A DNA stretch of 9,153 bases from an uncultured Mailhella sp. (GTDB lineage: Bacteria; Desulfobacterota; Desulfovibrionia; Desulfovibrionales; Desulfovibrionaceae). The notes under the pieces were generated by a model that was given only the letters and a program-made list of their open reading frames with translations, searched no databases and was not told the DNA's origin. The position numbers and the translations under genes are program-made. This document shows positions 1 through 5,333 of the stretch, one piece after another; positions within the stretch are counted from its first letter, which is position 1, and each line of letters begins with the position of its first letter. Location of the stretch: positions 1-9,153 of the forward strand of contig CAJJMX010000057.1 in the NCBI GenBank assembly GCA_905192935.1. Reading direction: 5' to 3'.

Positions 1-135
1 ATTCATATTATTTTTTACCATCATCCCCGTAAAGAAAGAGCGATTTTTGCCGGAATATTAAATATTTTGTATGAATATATTGACACGAATCAAACAGTCA
101 TGACAATTATCCCATGGAAGTATTCATTCTTATAG
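1..135 (+). CDS. 3' end of an unrecognised gene, cut by window edge (tentative)
   Basis: Frame 1 is open from the first base for 44 codons and stops at TAG 133-135. The DNA here is about 30% G+C, where stop codons should be frequent, so an open run this long hints at real coding. The translation has a balanced composition, with a basic HHPRKER stretch near residues 7-13 and an IIPWKYSFL end. I do not recognise a family. The frame overlaps the first 22 bases of the next gene, which lacks a visible ribosome binding site of its own; translational coupling would explain that. The low G+C compared with the neighbouring gene may mean recent acquisition. It could also be a chance open frame in a promoter region. 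Confidence 0.35.
   Translation: MHIIFYHHPRKERAIFAGILNILYEYIDTNQTVMTIIPWKYSFL
47..110 (+). promoter_or_regulatory. Candidate promoters upstream of the CorC-like gene
   Basis: Two weak sigma70-like pairs lie in the AT-rich leader. TTGCCG (47-52) is followed after 17 bases by TATGAA (70-75), with 4 of 6 matches in each box. A perfect TTGACA (80-85) is followed by AATTAT (105-110), but at 19 bases, which is long; it would place the transcript start almost on the ATG at 114. Neither is convincing alone, and both lie inside the tentative partial frame. Confidence 0.25.
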
Positions 136-1451
136 TACTCATCATATTGAACGGCATATTTGCCATGTCTGAAATCGCGCTTGTCACGGCCCGAAAGGCA
201 AGACTCTCGCCCAGAGCTGCCGCCGGAGACAAGTCGGCGCAGGCGGCCATACGTCTGGGAGAGCATCCCACCCGCTTTCTCTCCGCCATTCAGATAGGCA
301 TCACGTCCATAGGACTTCTGAGCGGCATTTTCGGTGAATCCGCGCTGGCCGGGCCTCTTTCCGCATGGATGCAGGAATATCTCGGCATTCCGGCGTCCAC
401 CTCGGGAATGCTGGCCACGGTCATCGTGGTCATGGCCGTCACGTACCTGTCCATCGTCGTCGGAGAGCTTGTTCCCAAAAGACTCGGTCAGCTGGCACCG
501 GAAAAAATGGCCTGCCTCGTGGCCCGGCCCATGACGGCACTCGCTACCGTAAGCGCTCCCTTCGTTCTGCTCCTCTCCTGGTCCACAAGCCTCATCCTTC
601 GGCTTCTCGGCGCACGGGCGGACGAAAACCAGGCCGTCACGGAGGAAGAAATACAGGCCATGATCGACGAAGGTTCGGAAACGGGCGCCATCGAAACAAG
701 ACAGCGCGACATGCTCCGCAATGTCTTCCGGCTCGACGACAGACCGGTGAGTTCCATCATGGTTCCCCGTGCCGACATCCGCTTTCTGGACATACAGCTG
801 TCCCCGGAAGAAAATCTGGACACCCTGGCCCGGTTCGAGCACTCCTGGCTGCCCGTATGTTCAGGAGGGCTCGGCAATCTAAAAGGCGTCATCCGCACCA
901 ATCAGGCCCTGCTCCTGTGCGCCGGGAGCATACCCGACGCCGAAACCTTCTCCGAGAAAATCACCTCGCAGTATCTGGCTCCGGTGTTCATCCCGGAAAC
1001 GCTCACCAGTCTGGAGCTTCTGAAGCGCTTTCAGGAACAGCAGCTCCACATGGCCTTCATCGTCGACGAATACGGAACGCTTCAGGGCATAGTCACGCCT
1101 CGGGACATTCTCGAGGTCATGGCCGGACAGATAGGCGCCACGCACGAAGAGGCCTGGGCCGTGCAGCGGGAAAACGGCAGCTGGCTCATGGACGGCAGCA
1201 TTCCCGTTCCCGAACTGAAGGACCGGCTCGGACTTCAGAGTCTTCCCGACGAGGACAAGGGCTACTACACCATTCTGAGCGGAATGTTCATGTACCTCAC
1301 CGGCAGGATCCCCCGCGAAGGCGATCATGTCGTCTGGCAGGGCTGGCGCTTCGAGGTCGTGGACATGGACGGCAACATGGTGGACAAGATACTGGTGGAA
1401 AAGATGCCGGAACAGGCAGAGGAGCGCACGGAAAGCCGGCATCCCTCATGA
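114..1451 (+). CDS. DUF21/CNNM-type membrane protein with CBS pair and CorC_HlyC domain
   Basis: 445-residue inner-membrane protein of the CorC/TlyC ('hemolysin-like') family, whose members are linked to magnesium or cobalt efflux and ion homeostasis. The hydrophobic N-terminal DUF21/CNNM region covers about residues 1-165, with membrane segments near 1-22, 54-75, 98-120 and 136-166. It carries typical small-residue patches such as LNGIFAMSEIAL and the VGELVPK motif (116-122). A cytoplasmic CBS pair follows: the first near 210-270, beginning SIMVPR, the second near 285-340 with AFIVDEYGTLQGIVTPRDILE-type sequence. The C-terminal CorC_HlyC domain is about 350-430. Length and domain order match the family. 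The ATG is chosen because the membrane segment starts at once, as usual here; no Shine-Dalgarno is visible before it. Older 'hemolysin' labels for the family are not evidence of toxin activity. Substrate is not determinable from sequence. Confidence 0.9.
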   Translation: MEVFILIVLIILNGIFAMSEIALVTARKARLSPRAAAGDKSAQAAIRLGEHPTRFLSAIQIGITSIGLLSGIFGESALAGPLSAWMQEYLGIPASTSGMLATVIVVMAVTYLSIVVGELVPKRLGQLAPEKMACLVARPMTALATVSAPFVLLLSWSTSLILRLLGARADENQAVTEEEIQAMIDEGSETGAIETRQRDMLRNVFRLDDRPVSSIMVPRADIRFLDIQLSPEENLDTLARFEHSWLPVCSGGLGNLKGVIRTNQALLLCAGSIPDAETFSEKITSQYLAPVFIPETLTSLELLKRFQEQQLHMAFIVDEYGTLQGIVTPRDILEVMAGQIGATHEEAWAVQRENGSWLMDGSIPVPELKDRLGLQSLPDEDKGYYTILSGMFMYLTGRIPREGDHVVWQGWRFEVVDMDGNMVDKILVEKMPEQAEERTESRHPS

Positions 1452-1467
1452 CAGCCGCCCCATATCG

Positions 1468-1495
1468 AAGGACCGGACGATAACGTCCGGTCCTT
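1468..1495 (+). terminator. Intrinsic terminator of the CorC-like gene
   Basis: Perfect 12-bp stem AAGGACCGGACG / CGTCCGGTCCTT (1468-1479 and 1484-1495) with loop ATAA, starting 16 bases after the stop codon. The T-run is short (CCTTTG), so termination may be partial or helped by the second hairpin just downstream. Confidence 0.65.
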
Positions 1496-1505
1496 TGCTC
1501 ATGCG

Positions 1506-1545
1506 GAGATCTTCATCCCCGGGCGCTGCTGCGGATGAAGATCTC
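1506..1545. repeat. Perfect 13-bp inverted repeat (hairpin)
   Basis: GAGATCTTCATCC (1506-1518) and its exact reverse complement GGATGAAGATCTC (1533-1545) flank a 14-base loop. It sits 10 bases past the terminator hairpin. No T-run follows on either strand, so it is not a standard terminator. It could be a 3'-end stabiliser, a protein-binding site or part of a structured RNA. Confidence 0.7.
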
Positions 1546-1599
1546 AGGCCGGAGTCGCTCAAAAAGGCCTCCGGGCAAAGCTCTTTCAGCGCATAACAG

Positions 1600-1633
1600 A
1601 ACCGGCCGGCTCGTGGAGCGACGAACCGGCCGG
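1600..1633. repeat. Paired AACCGGCCGG elements forming a hairpin
   Basis: AACCGGCCGG occurs at 1600-1609 and again at 1624-1633. Each contains the 8-bp palindrome CCGGCCGG. Together they can fold as CCGGCCGG / CCGGCCGG, continued inward after one mismatch by TCGT (1611-1614) / ACGA (1621-1624) around loop GGAGCG. As duplex DNA, two identical palindromes 24 bases apart could also be an operator pair. Confidence 0.6.
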
Positions 1634-1685
1634 AATGAAAGGGGAGGTATGGAGGAGAAGAGTATGATAATCTCTGGTTATCCAG

Positions 1686-1712
1686 GGGAGTCGACAACCT
1701 TCGACAGCTCCC
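1686..1712 (+). repeat. Bulged hairpin
   Basis: GGGAGTCGA (1686-1694) pairs with TCGAC (1701-1705) and TCCC (1709-1712) around loop CAACCT, with the bulge AGC (1706-1708). Nine base pairs in total. No T-run follows. Function unknown. Confidence 0.45.
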
Positions 1713-1845
1713 TTGTACATGAGCTGCAAAGAAAGTCACGTTTCAAACTCTTTCCTTCCATGAAATATTTTGCAAGGAAGCCCCGGCGCTCGTCTTTCCG
1801 AACCGTTCTCTCTTGCGCGCGGCGACGCTTCGGGCATACACTGGA

Positions 1846-1875
1846 CCTGGCCGCGCCACACGCCCGGCCAGGAGG
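1846..1875 (+). promoter_or_regulatory. Hairpin overlapping the ribosome binding site of the CGGC gene
   Basis: CCTGGCCG (1846-1853) is exactly complementary to CGGCCAGG (1865-1872) around an 11-base loop. The Shine-Dalgarno AGGAGG is at 1870-1875, five bases before the ATG at 1881, so half of it lies in the stem. Folding would hinder ribosome binding, as in translational on/off switches. Whether it is regulatory or incidental to GC-rich sequence is not known. Confidence 0.45.
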
Positions 1876-1880
1876 ACATC

Positions 1881-2216
1881 ATGAAAAAAATAGGCATCAT
1901 ACGCTGTCAGCAGACGGAAGACCTGTGCCCCGGCACCACGGACTTCAAATGCGCCAAGGCAGGCACCTTTGCCTTCGAACCCTTTGCTCCGTGCGAGATC
2001 GTGGGCTTTGTCAGCTGCGGAGGCTGTCCGGGAAAACGCGCCGTGGCACGGGCGAAAATGCTGGTCGACCGCGGAGCCGAAGTCGTGTTTCTGGCCTCGT
2101 GCATCGGCAAGGGCAGGCCCATCGACATGCCCTGCCCTCACGCCGCAGCCATGAAGGCCGCCATAGAAAAAAAGCTGGGTGACGCCGTACCGGTCATAGA
2201 CGGAACGCACGCGTAG
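1881..2216 (+). CDS. CGGC-domain protein (small cysteine-rich putative metal-binding protein)
   Basis: 111-residue cytosolic protein of the CGGC-domain family (Pfam CGGC), found mainly in anaerobic bacteria and archaea; its function is not established. The signature SCGGCPGKRAV is at residues 45-55. Eight cysteines (9, 16, 24, 38, 46, 49, 74, 85), an early RCQQTEDLCPG segment, SCIGKG near 73-78 and the C-terminal GTH (108-110) follow the family pattern and suggest a metal or iron-sulfur site, or redox chemistry. The ATG at 1881 has AGGAGG five bases upstream, and the family begins with MKKIGIIRC-like sequence. An in-frame upstream ATG at 1770 would add 37 unrelated residues and is rejected. 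The gene stands alone: it has its own strong terminator and a convergent peptidase gene beyond. Confidence 0.88.
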   Translation: MKKIGIIRCQQTEDLCPGTTDFKCAKAGTFAFEPFAPCEIVGFVSCGGCPGKRAVARAKMLVDRGAEVVFLASCIGKGRPIDMPCPHAAAMKAAIEKKLGDAVPVIDGTHA

Positions 2217-2255
2217 CGCTCCTGTCCGCACGCTGCCGGGCAAGCACATCCCCAG

Positions 2256-2294
2256 ACGACAAAGGGCGACGGGATTACCGTCGCCCTTTGTCGT
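2256..2294 (+). terminator. 17-bp perfect hairpin after the CGGC gene
   Basis: ACGACAAAGGGCGACGG (2256-2272) pairs perfectly with CCGTCGCCCTTTGTCGT (2278-2294) around loop GATTA. It begins 39 bases after the stop. There is no long T-run on either strand, but the stem is very strong, and its place between convergent genes supports transcription termination. Confidence 0.65.
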
Positions 2295-2305
2295 TCATGA
2301 AAGGA

Positions 2306-2341
2306 GCCGAAGTCTCTCCCCTTCGGGACAAAGACTTCGGC
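2306..2341 (-). terminator. Terminator hairpin of the M16 peptidase gene
   Basis: On the minus strand, GCCGAAGTCT / AGACTTCGGC form a perfect 10-bp stem (2341-2332 with 2315-2306), with an inner TCCC/GGGA stem (2317-2320, 2325-2328). It lies 7 bases after the peptidase stop and is followed by TCCTTTC, a short pyrimidine tract. Confidence 0.6.
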
Positions 2342-2348
2342 GCATGCT

Positions 2349-4991
2349 CTACGGCGTTACGCGAAGGTCGTAGGCCTTGTTCAGATCAAGATACCTGCGG
2401 GCCACGTCACGCAGGGTCTTTGCGTCCACGGCCTTCATGGCCTCAAGGTTCTTCCGGCTGTAGTCGAGGTCGTGACCTCCGAGAACGTTGGCAGCCCCTT
2501 CGCCCGCACGCATGGCGCGGCTCTGTCTTGCGCGGTAGAAGTCGGCCTCGGCCACGGCCTTGGCCCTCTCCAGCGTTTCTTCAGGAAGCAGGTTGTCGTG
2601 CAGATCCCGGACGATGGCTTCGAAGGTGGCCCTGGCCTTGTCCAGGTTCTCCGGCGAGGCGATGATGCCGAAGGCAAGGAATCCCGTATCCTTTCCGGAC
2701 CAGTCCACGGGGAACACGGAATAGCCGAGGCTCTGCTTTTCGCGAAGTTCCTGATAGAGCTTGCCGGTGAAGCCTCCGAGGCACTCCGAAAGCAGACGCA
2801 GCGCCGGTCTGTCGGCGTTCTCGGTCCCCACGGTGGGGAAGAGCATGAGATACACGGCCTGATTGCGGCCGGGCAGCGTCATGCTCCACGTCTTCTCGCC
2901 GTTCCACGAAGGAGCCCTGCTCTCAAGAGCCTTTTCCGAAGGTGCAGGCAGGGACTTCGCAAACGTCTCAACCTCGGCCCGGTCAAAGTCGCCGGCCACG
3001 GAAAGCACCCACGGACGCACCTTCTGTCTGTTCCAGAAGTCAGCAACGTCCCCGGCCGTGTACCTGGCGAGCACGGCGGGGTCACCTTCCGTTCTGTGGG
3101 CGTAGGCTCCCGTGCCGAACAGGAAATGACGCAGGTTGCGGCCGAGCAGTCCCATGGCGCTCTGCTCTCCGCTCACGATGGAAGCGATCTGTTCGCGCTT
3201 TGCGCGCTCCACGTCCTCATCCCGGAAGGCAGGCTGTTCCAGCACTTCCTTCATGAGGGAAAACACTTCAGGCGCAAATCTTGCCGGGGCGTCCATCTGC
3301 ACGCTGAACGCGCGCAGGCTGCTTCCCGCCGAAAGTCCGGAAGCACGGCCGGAAAGATAGACGTTGATGTCGTTCAGAGTGCGGTTCTTCGTGCCCGAGG
3401 TCAGCGAGGCCGCCGTCAGCGCGGCCAGGCCCTCTTCCTTGTCGGCGGCCAGAAGTTCACCGCCGGAGAAGCTCAGCGTGGCGGACACATAAGGGAGGGA
3501 GCGGTCGGGCAGAAGCACGAGCGTGCGTCCTTCTCCAAGCTTCACGACCTCAGGCTGCATCGCTGCCGCCTTGTCGGCGGATGCCGAGGCAGCGGCCGCG
3601 GCCTTGCCCGTCTCCGGCCAGCCCTGGACCACGGCGGCTCTGACCTTGTCGCCGTCCACGGCGGCGCCTTTTTCTCCCTGAGGCACGAGCGCGGCCACGG
3701 TGAGCGCGTCGGGACGCAGCCAGCTGTCGATGACGGCCTGAATCTGTTCGCGGCTCACGCCGCGCACGGCCGCAAGATAGCGTTCTCCGCCCACGCTCGA
3801 AGGATCATAGAAGTATTCCGCGCCCATGGTCTCGGCAATGTTGGCGATGTTCTCAAGACCGCGCAGATAGCTGTCTTCAAGGTTCAGGCGGGCTCTCGCT
3901 ATTTCTTCGTCGGTGAAGTCGGAAGCCTTCAGATGAGCCAGAGTCCTGGCCATGTCGCGCAGATAATCCGTCACCTTGCCTTCATCGAGCTGGGCCAGCA
4001 CGATGAACGCTCCGGCCCTCTCGAAGCTCATGACCGAGGCGTTCACGTCGTCCACCACGGGGGAGTCGATGCGGTAGCGCTTCGGCAGAAGCGCCGTGTC
4101 GTCACCGGAGAGAAGATGCGCCAGCACGTCGGCCGCGGGCATGAGTTCGTTCTTCATGCCGGGCAGAGGGAAGGTCAGAGACACGAAGGCCTTGTCCCAG
4201 GGACCGGCCTCCACATCCACCACCAGGCCCTGCGCCAGCGTGGCCGGATCAATGGACGGCTCCACCTTGAGCACGTTGTGGTTCTCGTATCCGCCGAAAA
4301 GAGTCCTGGCCTCGGCCACTATCTCGGAGGCCTTCACGTCTCCGGCCACGGAAAGCACCATGTCGCGCGGATCGTAGCGGCGCTTTATGTAGTCGCGCAT
4401 CATGTCGGGGGTCACGCCGCGCAGCGCCTCTTCCGTGCCGATGACGGGAGTTTCGTAGGGCGTGCCCTTCAGCGTATGGGCAAGCGCCGTCTGAAAGAGC
4501 TTCGTCATGGGATTGTCGCCGCGCTGCTTCTTTTCGGCAATGACGACTTCCCTCTCCGCATCGAGATCAGCCTGTCTGAGCAAAGGATCGAAGGCCAGAT
4601 CGCGCACGGCGGTCATGGCGTCCTTCCACTTGGCGGAAGGAAGATCGGTCAGATAGGTGGTCATGTCGTAGGAGGTATAGGCATTCATGGAACCGCCCGC
4701 GTTTTCCACGCGCTTGTCCACGCCGGGGCCGCTGGTCTTGGACCCCTTGAACACCATATGTTCCAGAAGATGGCTCATGCCCGCCTCTTCCGGCTTTTCC
4801 CAGGCCCAGCCGGCCTTCACGAAAAGCCGCACCGAAACCAGAGGCAACCGGACATCTTCCCTGACGAGCACGGTCAGACCGTTTTCCAGACGGAAGGTCT
4901 GCACGTCGGAAACGGCTTCTGCCGCTCCCGTTCCGCCGAGAGCAAGACAAAAGGCAAGCGCCACGCCTGCACAGAGTTTAAAAAAACGCAT
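2349..4991 (-). CDS. Exported M16 family zinc metallopeptidase (two-domain, pitrilysin/PqqL type)
   Basis: 880 residues from the ATG at 4991. Residues 1-26 form a signal peptide (basic MRFFK, hydrophobic core, probable AEA cleavage site), so it should act in the periplasm or envelope. The inverted zinc motif HLLEH is at 74-78 and the third ligand is probably Glu153, in EREVVIAEKK. M16 enzymes cleave peptides in a closed two-lobe chamber. The N-terminal catalytic lobe runs to about residue 460; an Ala-rich linker (about 462-478) leads to a second M16 lobe that lacks HxxEH, as expected, but keeps the conserved Arg750/Tyr757 pair in REKQSLGY. LSVAGD recurs in both lobes (about 213 and 662), marking the duplication. 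The start is set by GAGG (5000-4997) five bases before the ATG; a GTG two codons upstream has no Shine-Dalgarno. Cut off from pheT by a terminator, it probably has its own promoter. Substrate unknown. Confidence 0.92.
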   Translation of the reverse strand: MRFFKLCAGVALAFCLALGGTGAAEAVSDVQTFRLENGLTVLVREDVRLPLVSVRLFVKAGWAWEKPEEAGMSHLLEHMVFKGSKTSGPGVDKRVENAGGSMNAYTSYDMTTYLTDLPSAKWKDAMTAVRDLAFDPLLRQADLDAEREVVIAEKKQRGDNPMTKLFQTALAHTLKGTPYETPVIGTEEALRGVTPDMMRDYIKRRYDPRDMVLSVAGDVKASEIVAEARTLFGGYENHNVLKVEPSIDPATLAQGLVVDVEAGPWDKAFVSLTFPLPGMKNELMPAADVLAHLLSGDDTALLPKRYRIDSPVVDDVNASVMSFERAGAFIVLAQLDEGKVTDYLRDMARTLAHLKASDFTDEEIARARLNLEDSYLRGLENIANIAETMGAEYFYDPSSVGGERYLAAVRGVSREQIQAVIDSWLRPDALTVAALVPQGEKGAAVDGDKVRAAVVQGWPETGKAAAAASASADKAAAMQPEVVKLGEGRTLVLLPDRSLPYVSATLSFSGGELLAADKEEGLAALTAASLTSGTKNRTLNDINVYLSGRASGLSAGSSLRAFSVQMDAPARFAPEVFSLMKEVLEQPAFRDEDVERAKREQIASIVSGEQSAMGLLGRNLRHFLFGTGAYAHRTEGDPAVLARYTAGDVADFWNRQKVRPWVLSVAGDFDRAEVETFAKSLPAPSEKALESRAPSWNGEKTWSMTLPGRNQAVYLMLFPTVGTENADRPALRLLSECLGGFTGKLYQELREKQSLGYSVFPVDWSGKDTGFLAFGIIASPENLDKARATFEAIVRDLHDNLLPEETLERAKAVAEADFYRARQSRAMRAGEGAANVLGGHDLDYSRKNLEAMKAVDAKTLRDVARRYLDLNKAYDLRVTP

Positions 4992-5009
4992 AGTCACCTC
5001 GTATGCACA

Positions 5010-5025
5010 TCCGGCGGATGCCGGA
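5010..5025 (-). promoter_or_regulatory. Small hairpin just upstream of the peptidase ribosome binding site
   Basis: TCCGGC (5010-5015) and GCCGGA (5020-5025) form a perfect 6-bp stem with a four-base loop. It ends 9 bases before the peptidase Shine-Dalgarno on the minus strand. It may shape initiation or protect the 5' end; function is unproven. Confidence 0.35.
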
Positions 5026-5038
5026 GTGAGCTGTCATG

Positions 5039-5070
5039 AAAAAAAATTCGGCACACCTGCCCCGGTGCCG
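5039..5070 (-). terminator. Intrinsic terminator inside the peptidase leader (possible attenuator)
   Basis: Reading the minus strand, CGGCAC (5070-5065) pairs with GTGCCG (5054-5049) across a 10-base loop, then AA and eight T residues (5046-5039). This is the longest U-run of any hairpin in the window. It lies about 40 bases downstream of the start predicted from the 5144-5116 promoter and about 50 bases before the peptidase ATG. The pheT transcript already has its own terminator upstream, so this one would act on peptidase transcripts. The short 6-bp stem suggests it could be conditional. Confidence 0.55.
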
Positions 5071-5115
5071 TTATCCGCTTTTTTCTACCTGTGGCACACT
5101 CCTCTTTTTTGCGCC

Positions 5116-5144
5116 ATAATTTTCCGCCCTCTTTTTCGTGACAA
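5116..5144 (-). promoter_or_regulatory. Sigma70-type promoter for the peptidase gene
   Basis: On the minus strand, TTGTCA (5144-5139, five of six matches to the -35 consensus) is followed after exactly 17 bases by AATTAT (5121-5116, four of six). The predicted start is near 5109, in an A-run. It lies between the pheT terminator and the peptidase ATG, as expected for an independent promoter. Confidence 0.5.
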
Positions 5145-5271
5145 AGTGTTGCAATGTCCGCATAAAACTTCGGGTTTCAGATCCTGCCGGAAATCTTCCG
5201 GGGCGCCGATTCATGTCCGTCATGGAAAGTAAAGCCGCGAGGCTCCCCCGGCAAGGGCACGCGGCCGTTTT
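5138..5271 (+). ncRNA. Candidate divergent promoter and short plus-strand RNA
   Basis: GTGACA (5138-5143) and CATAAA (5161-5166) are 17 bases apart. They could start a plus-strand transcript near 5173 that ends after stem GCCGCG (5234-5239) / CGCGGC (5260-5265), followed by CGTTTTT (5266-5272). The product would be about 95-100 bases, with an internal 6-bp stem (5187-5201). The -35 bases overlap those of the minus-strand promoter. No reading frame of note is inside. Weak evidence; it may be nothing more than GC-rich hairpins. Confidence 0.22.
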
Positions 5272-5275
5272 TCCG

Positions 5276-5310
5276 AAAAGAAAAGGGCCGCCTCCCGAAG
5301 AAAGCGGCCC
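5276..5310 (-). terminator. Intrinsic terminator of the pheST operon
   Basis: On the minus strand, GGGCCGC (5310-5304) pairs with GCGGCCC (5291-5285) around a 12-base loop, followed by TTTTCTTTT (5284-5276). It starts 23 bases after the pheT stop codon. The stem and T-rich tail are typical of a Rho-independent terminator. Confidence 0.85.
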
Positions 5311-5333
5311 GAAGCGTTGGAAGAGAGAAAGCG

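Larger units (their letters stand above)
1496..1880. other. Hairpin-rich intergenic region
   Basis: 385 bases without a convincing gene. In order it holds: a 13-bp perfect inverted repeat (1506-1545); a 6-bp stem CCGGAG/CTCCGG (1549-1574); a paired CCGGCCGG element (1600-1633); a purine-rich stretch with GGAGGAG before an ATG at 1664; a bulged hairpin (1686-1712); a 6-bp stem TTCCTT/AAGGAA (1752-1779); and the 5' leader of the CGGC gene. The only promoter-like pair near that gene is poor: TTGCGC 1813-1818 and TACACT 1837-1842. I could not assign the region to a known RNA family. Confidence 0.5.
4992..5333. other. Intergenic region between pheT and the peptidase gene
   Basis: 342 bases. On the minus strand, in transcription order: the pheT terminator (5310-5276), a promoter (5144-5116), a premature terminator (5070-5039), a small hairpin (5025-5010) and the peptidase Shine-Dalgarno. 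On the plus strand there may be a divergent promoter sharing the same -35 bases and a short RNA. A 6-bp stem CCGGAA/TTCCGG with loop ATC lies at 5187-5201. I see no plausible protein gene. Confidence 0.6.

Noticed and set aside
365..1483. A 372-codon plus-strand frame overlapping the CorC-like gene
   Set aside because: Very Arg/His/Gly-rich, no domain, wholly within a well-supported gene in another frame.
1446..1739. A 97-codon minus-strand frame across the hairpin region
   Set aside because: It is read through three inverted repeats, has no good ribosome binding site and resembles no protein family.
1770..1880. Upstream in-frame start that would extend the CGGC protein by 37 residues
   Set aside because: The added residues do not fit the family, and the AGGAGG ribosome binding site clearly serves the ATG at 1881.
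1743..2249. A 168-codon minus-strand frame opposite the CGGC gene
   Set aside because: Shadow of the CGGC coding frame; low-complexity Gly/Arg/Ala composition and no motif.
4992..4997. GTG start two codons before the chosen peptidase ATG
   Set aside because: GAGG is five bases before the ATG at 4991 and would overlap the GTG start, which has no ribosome binding site of its own.
2472..5039. An 855-codon plus-strand open frame opposite the M16 peptidase gene
   Set aside because: The minus-strand frame has a signal peptide, HxxEH and full family architecture. The opposite frame is His/Gly/Arg-rich with no recognisable domain, as expected for a mirror of GC-rich codon use.
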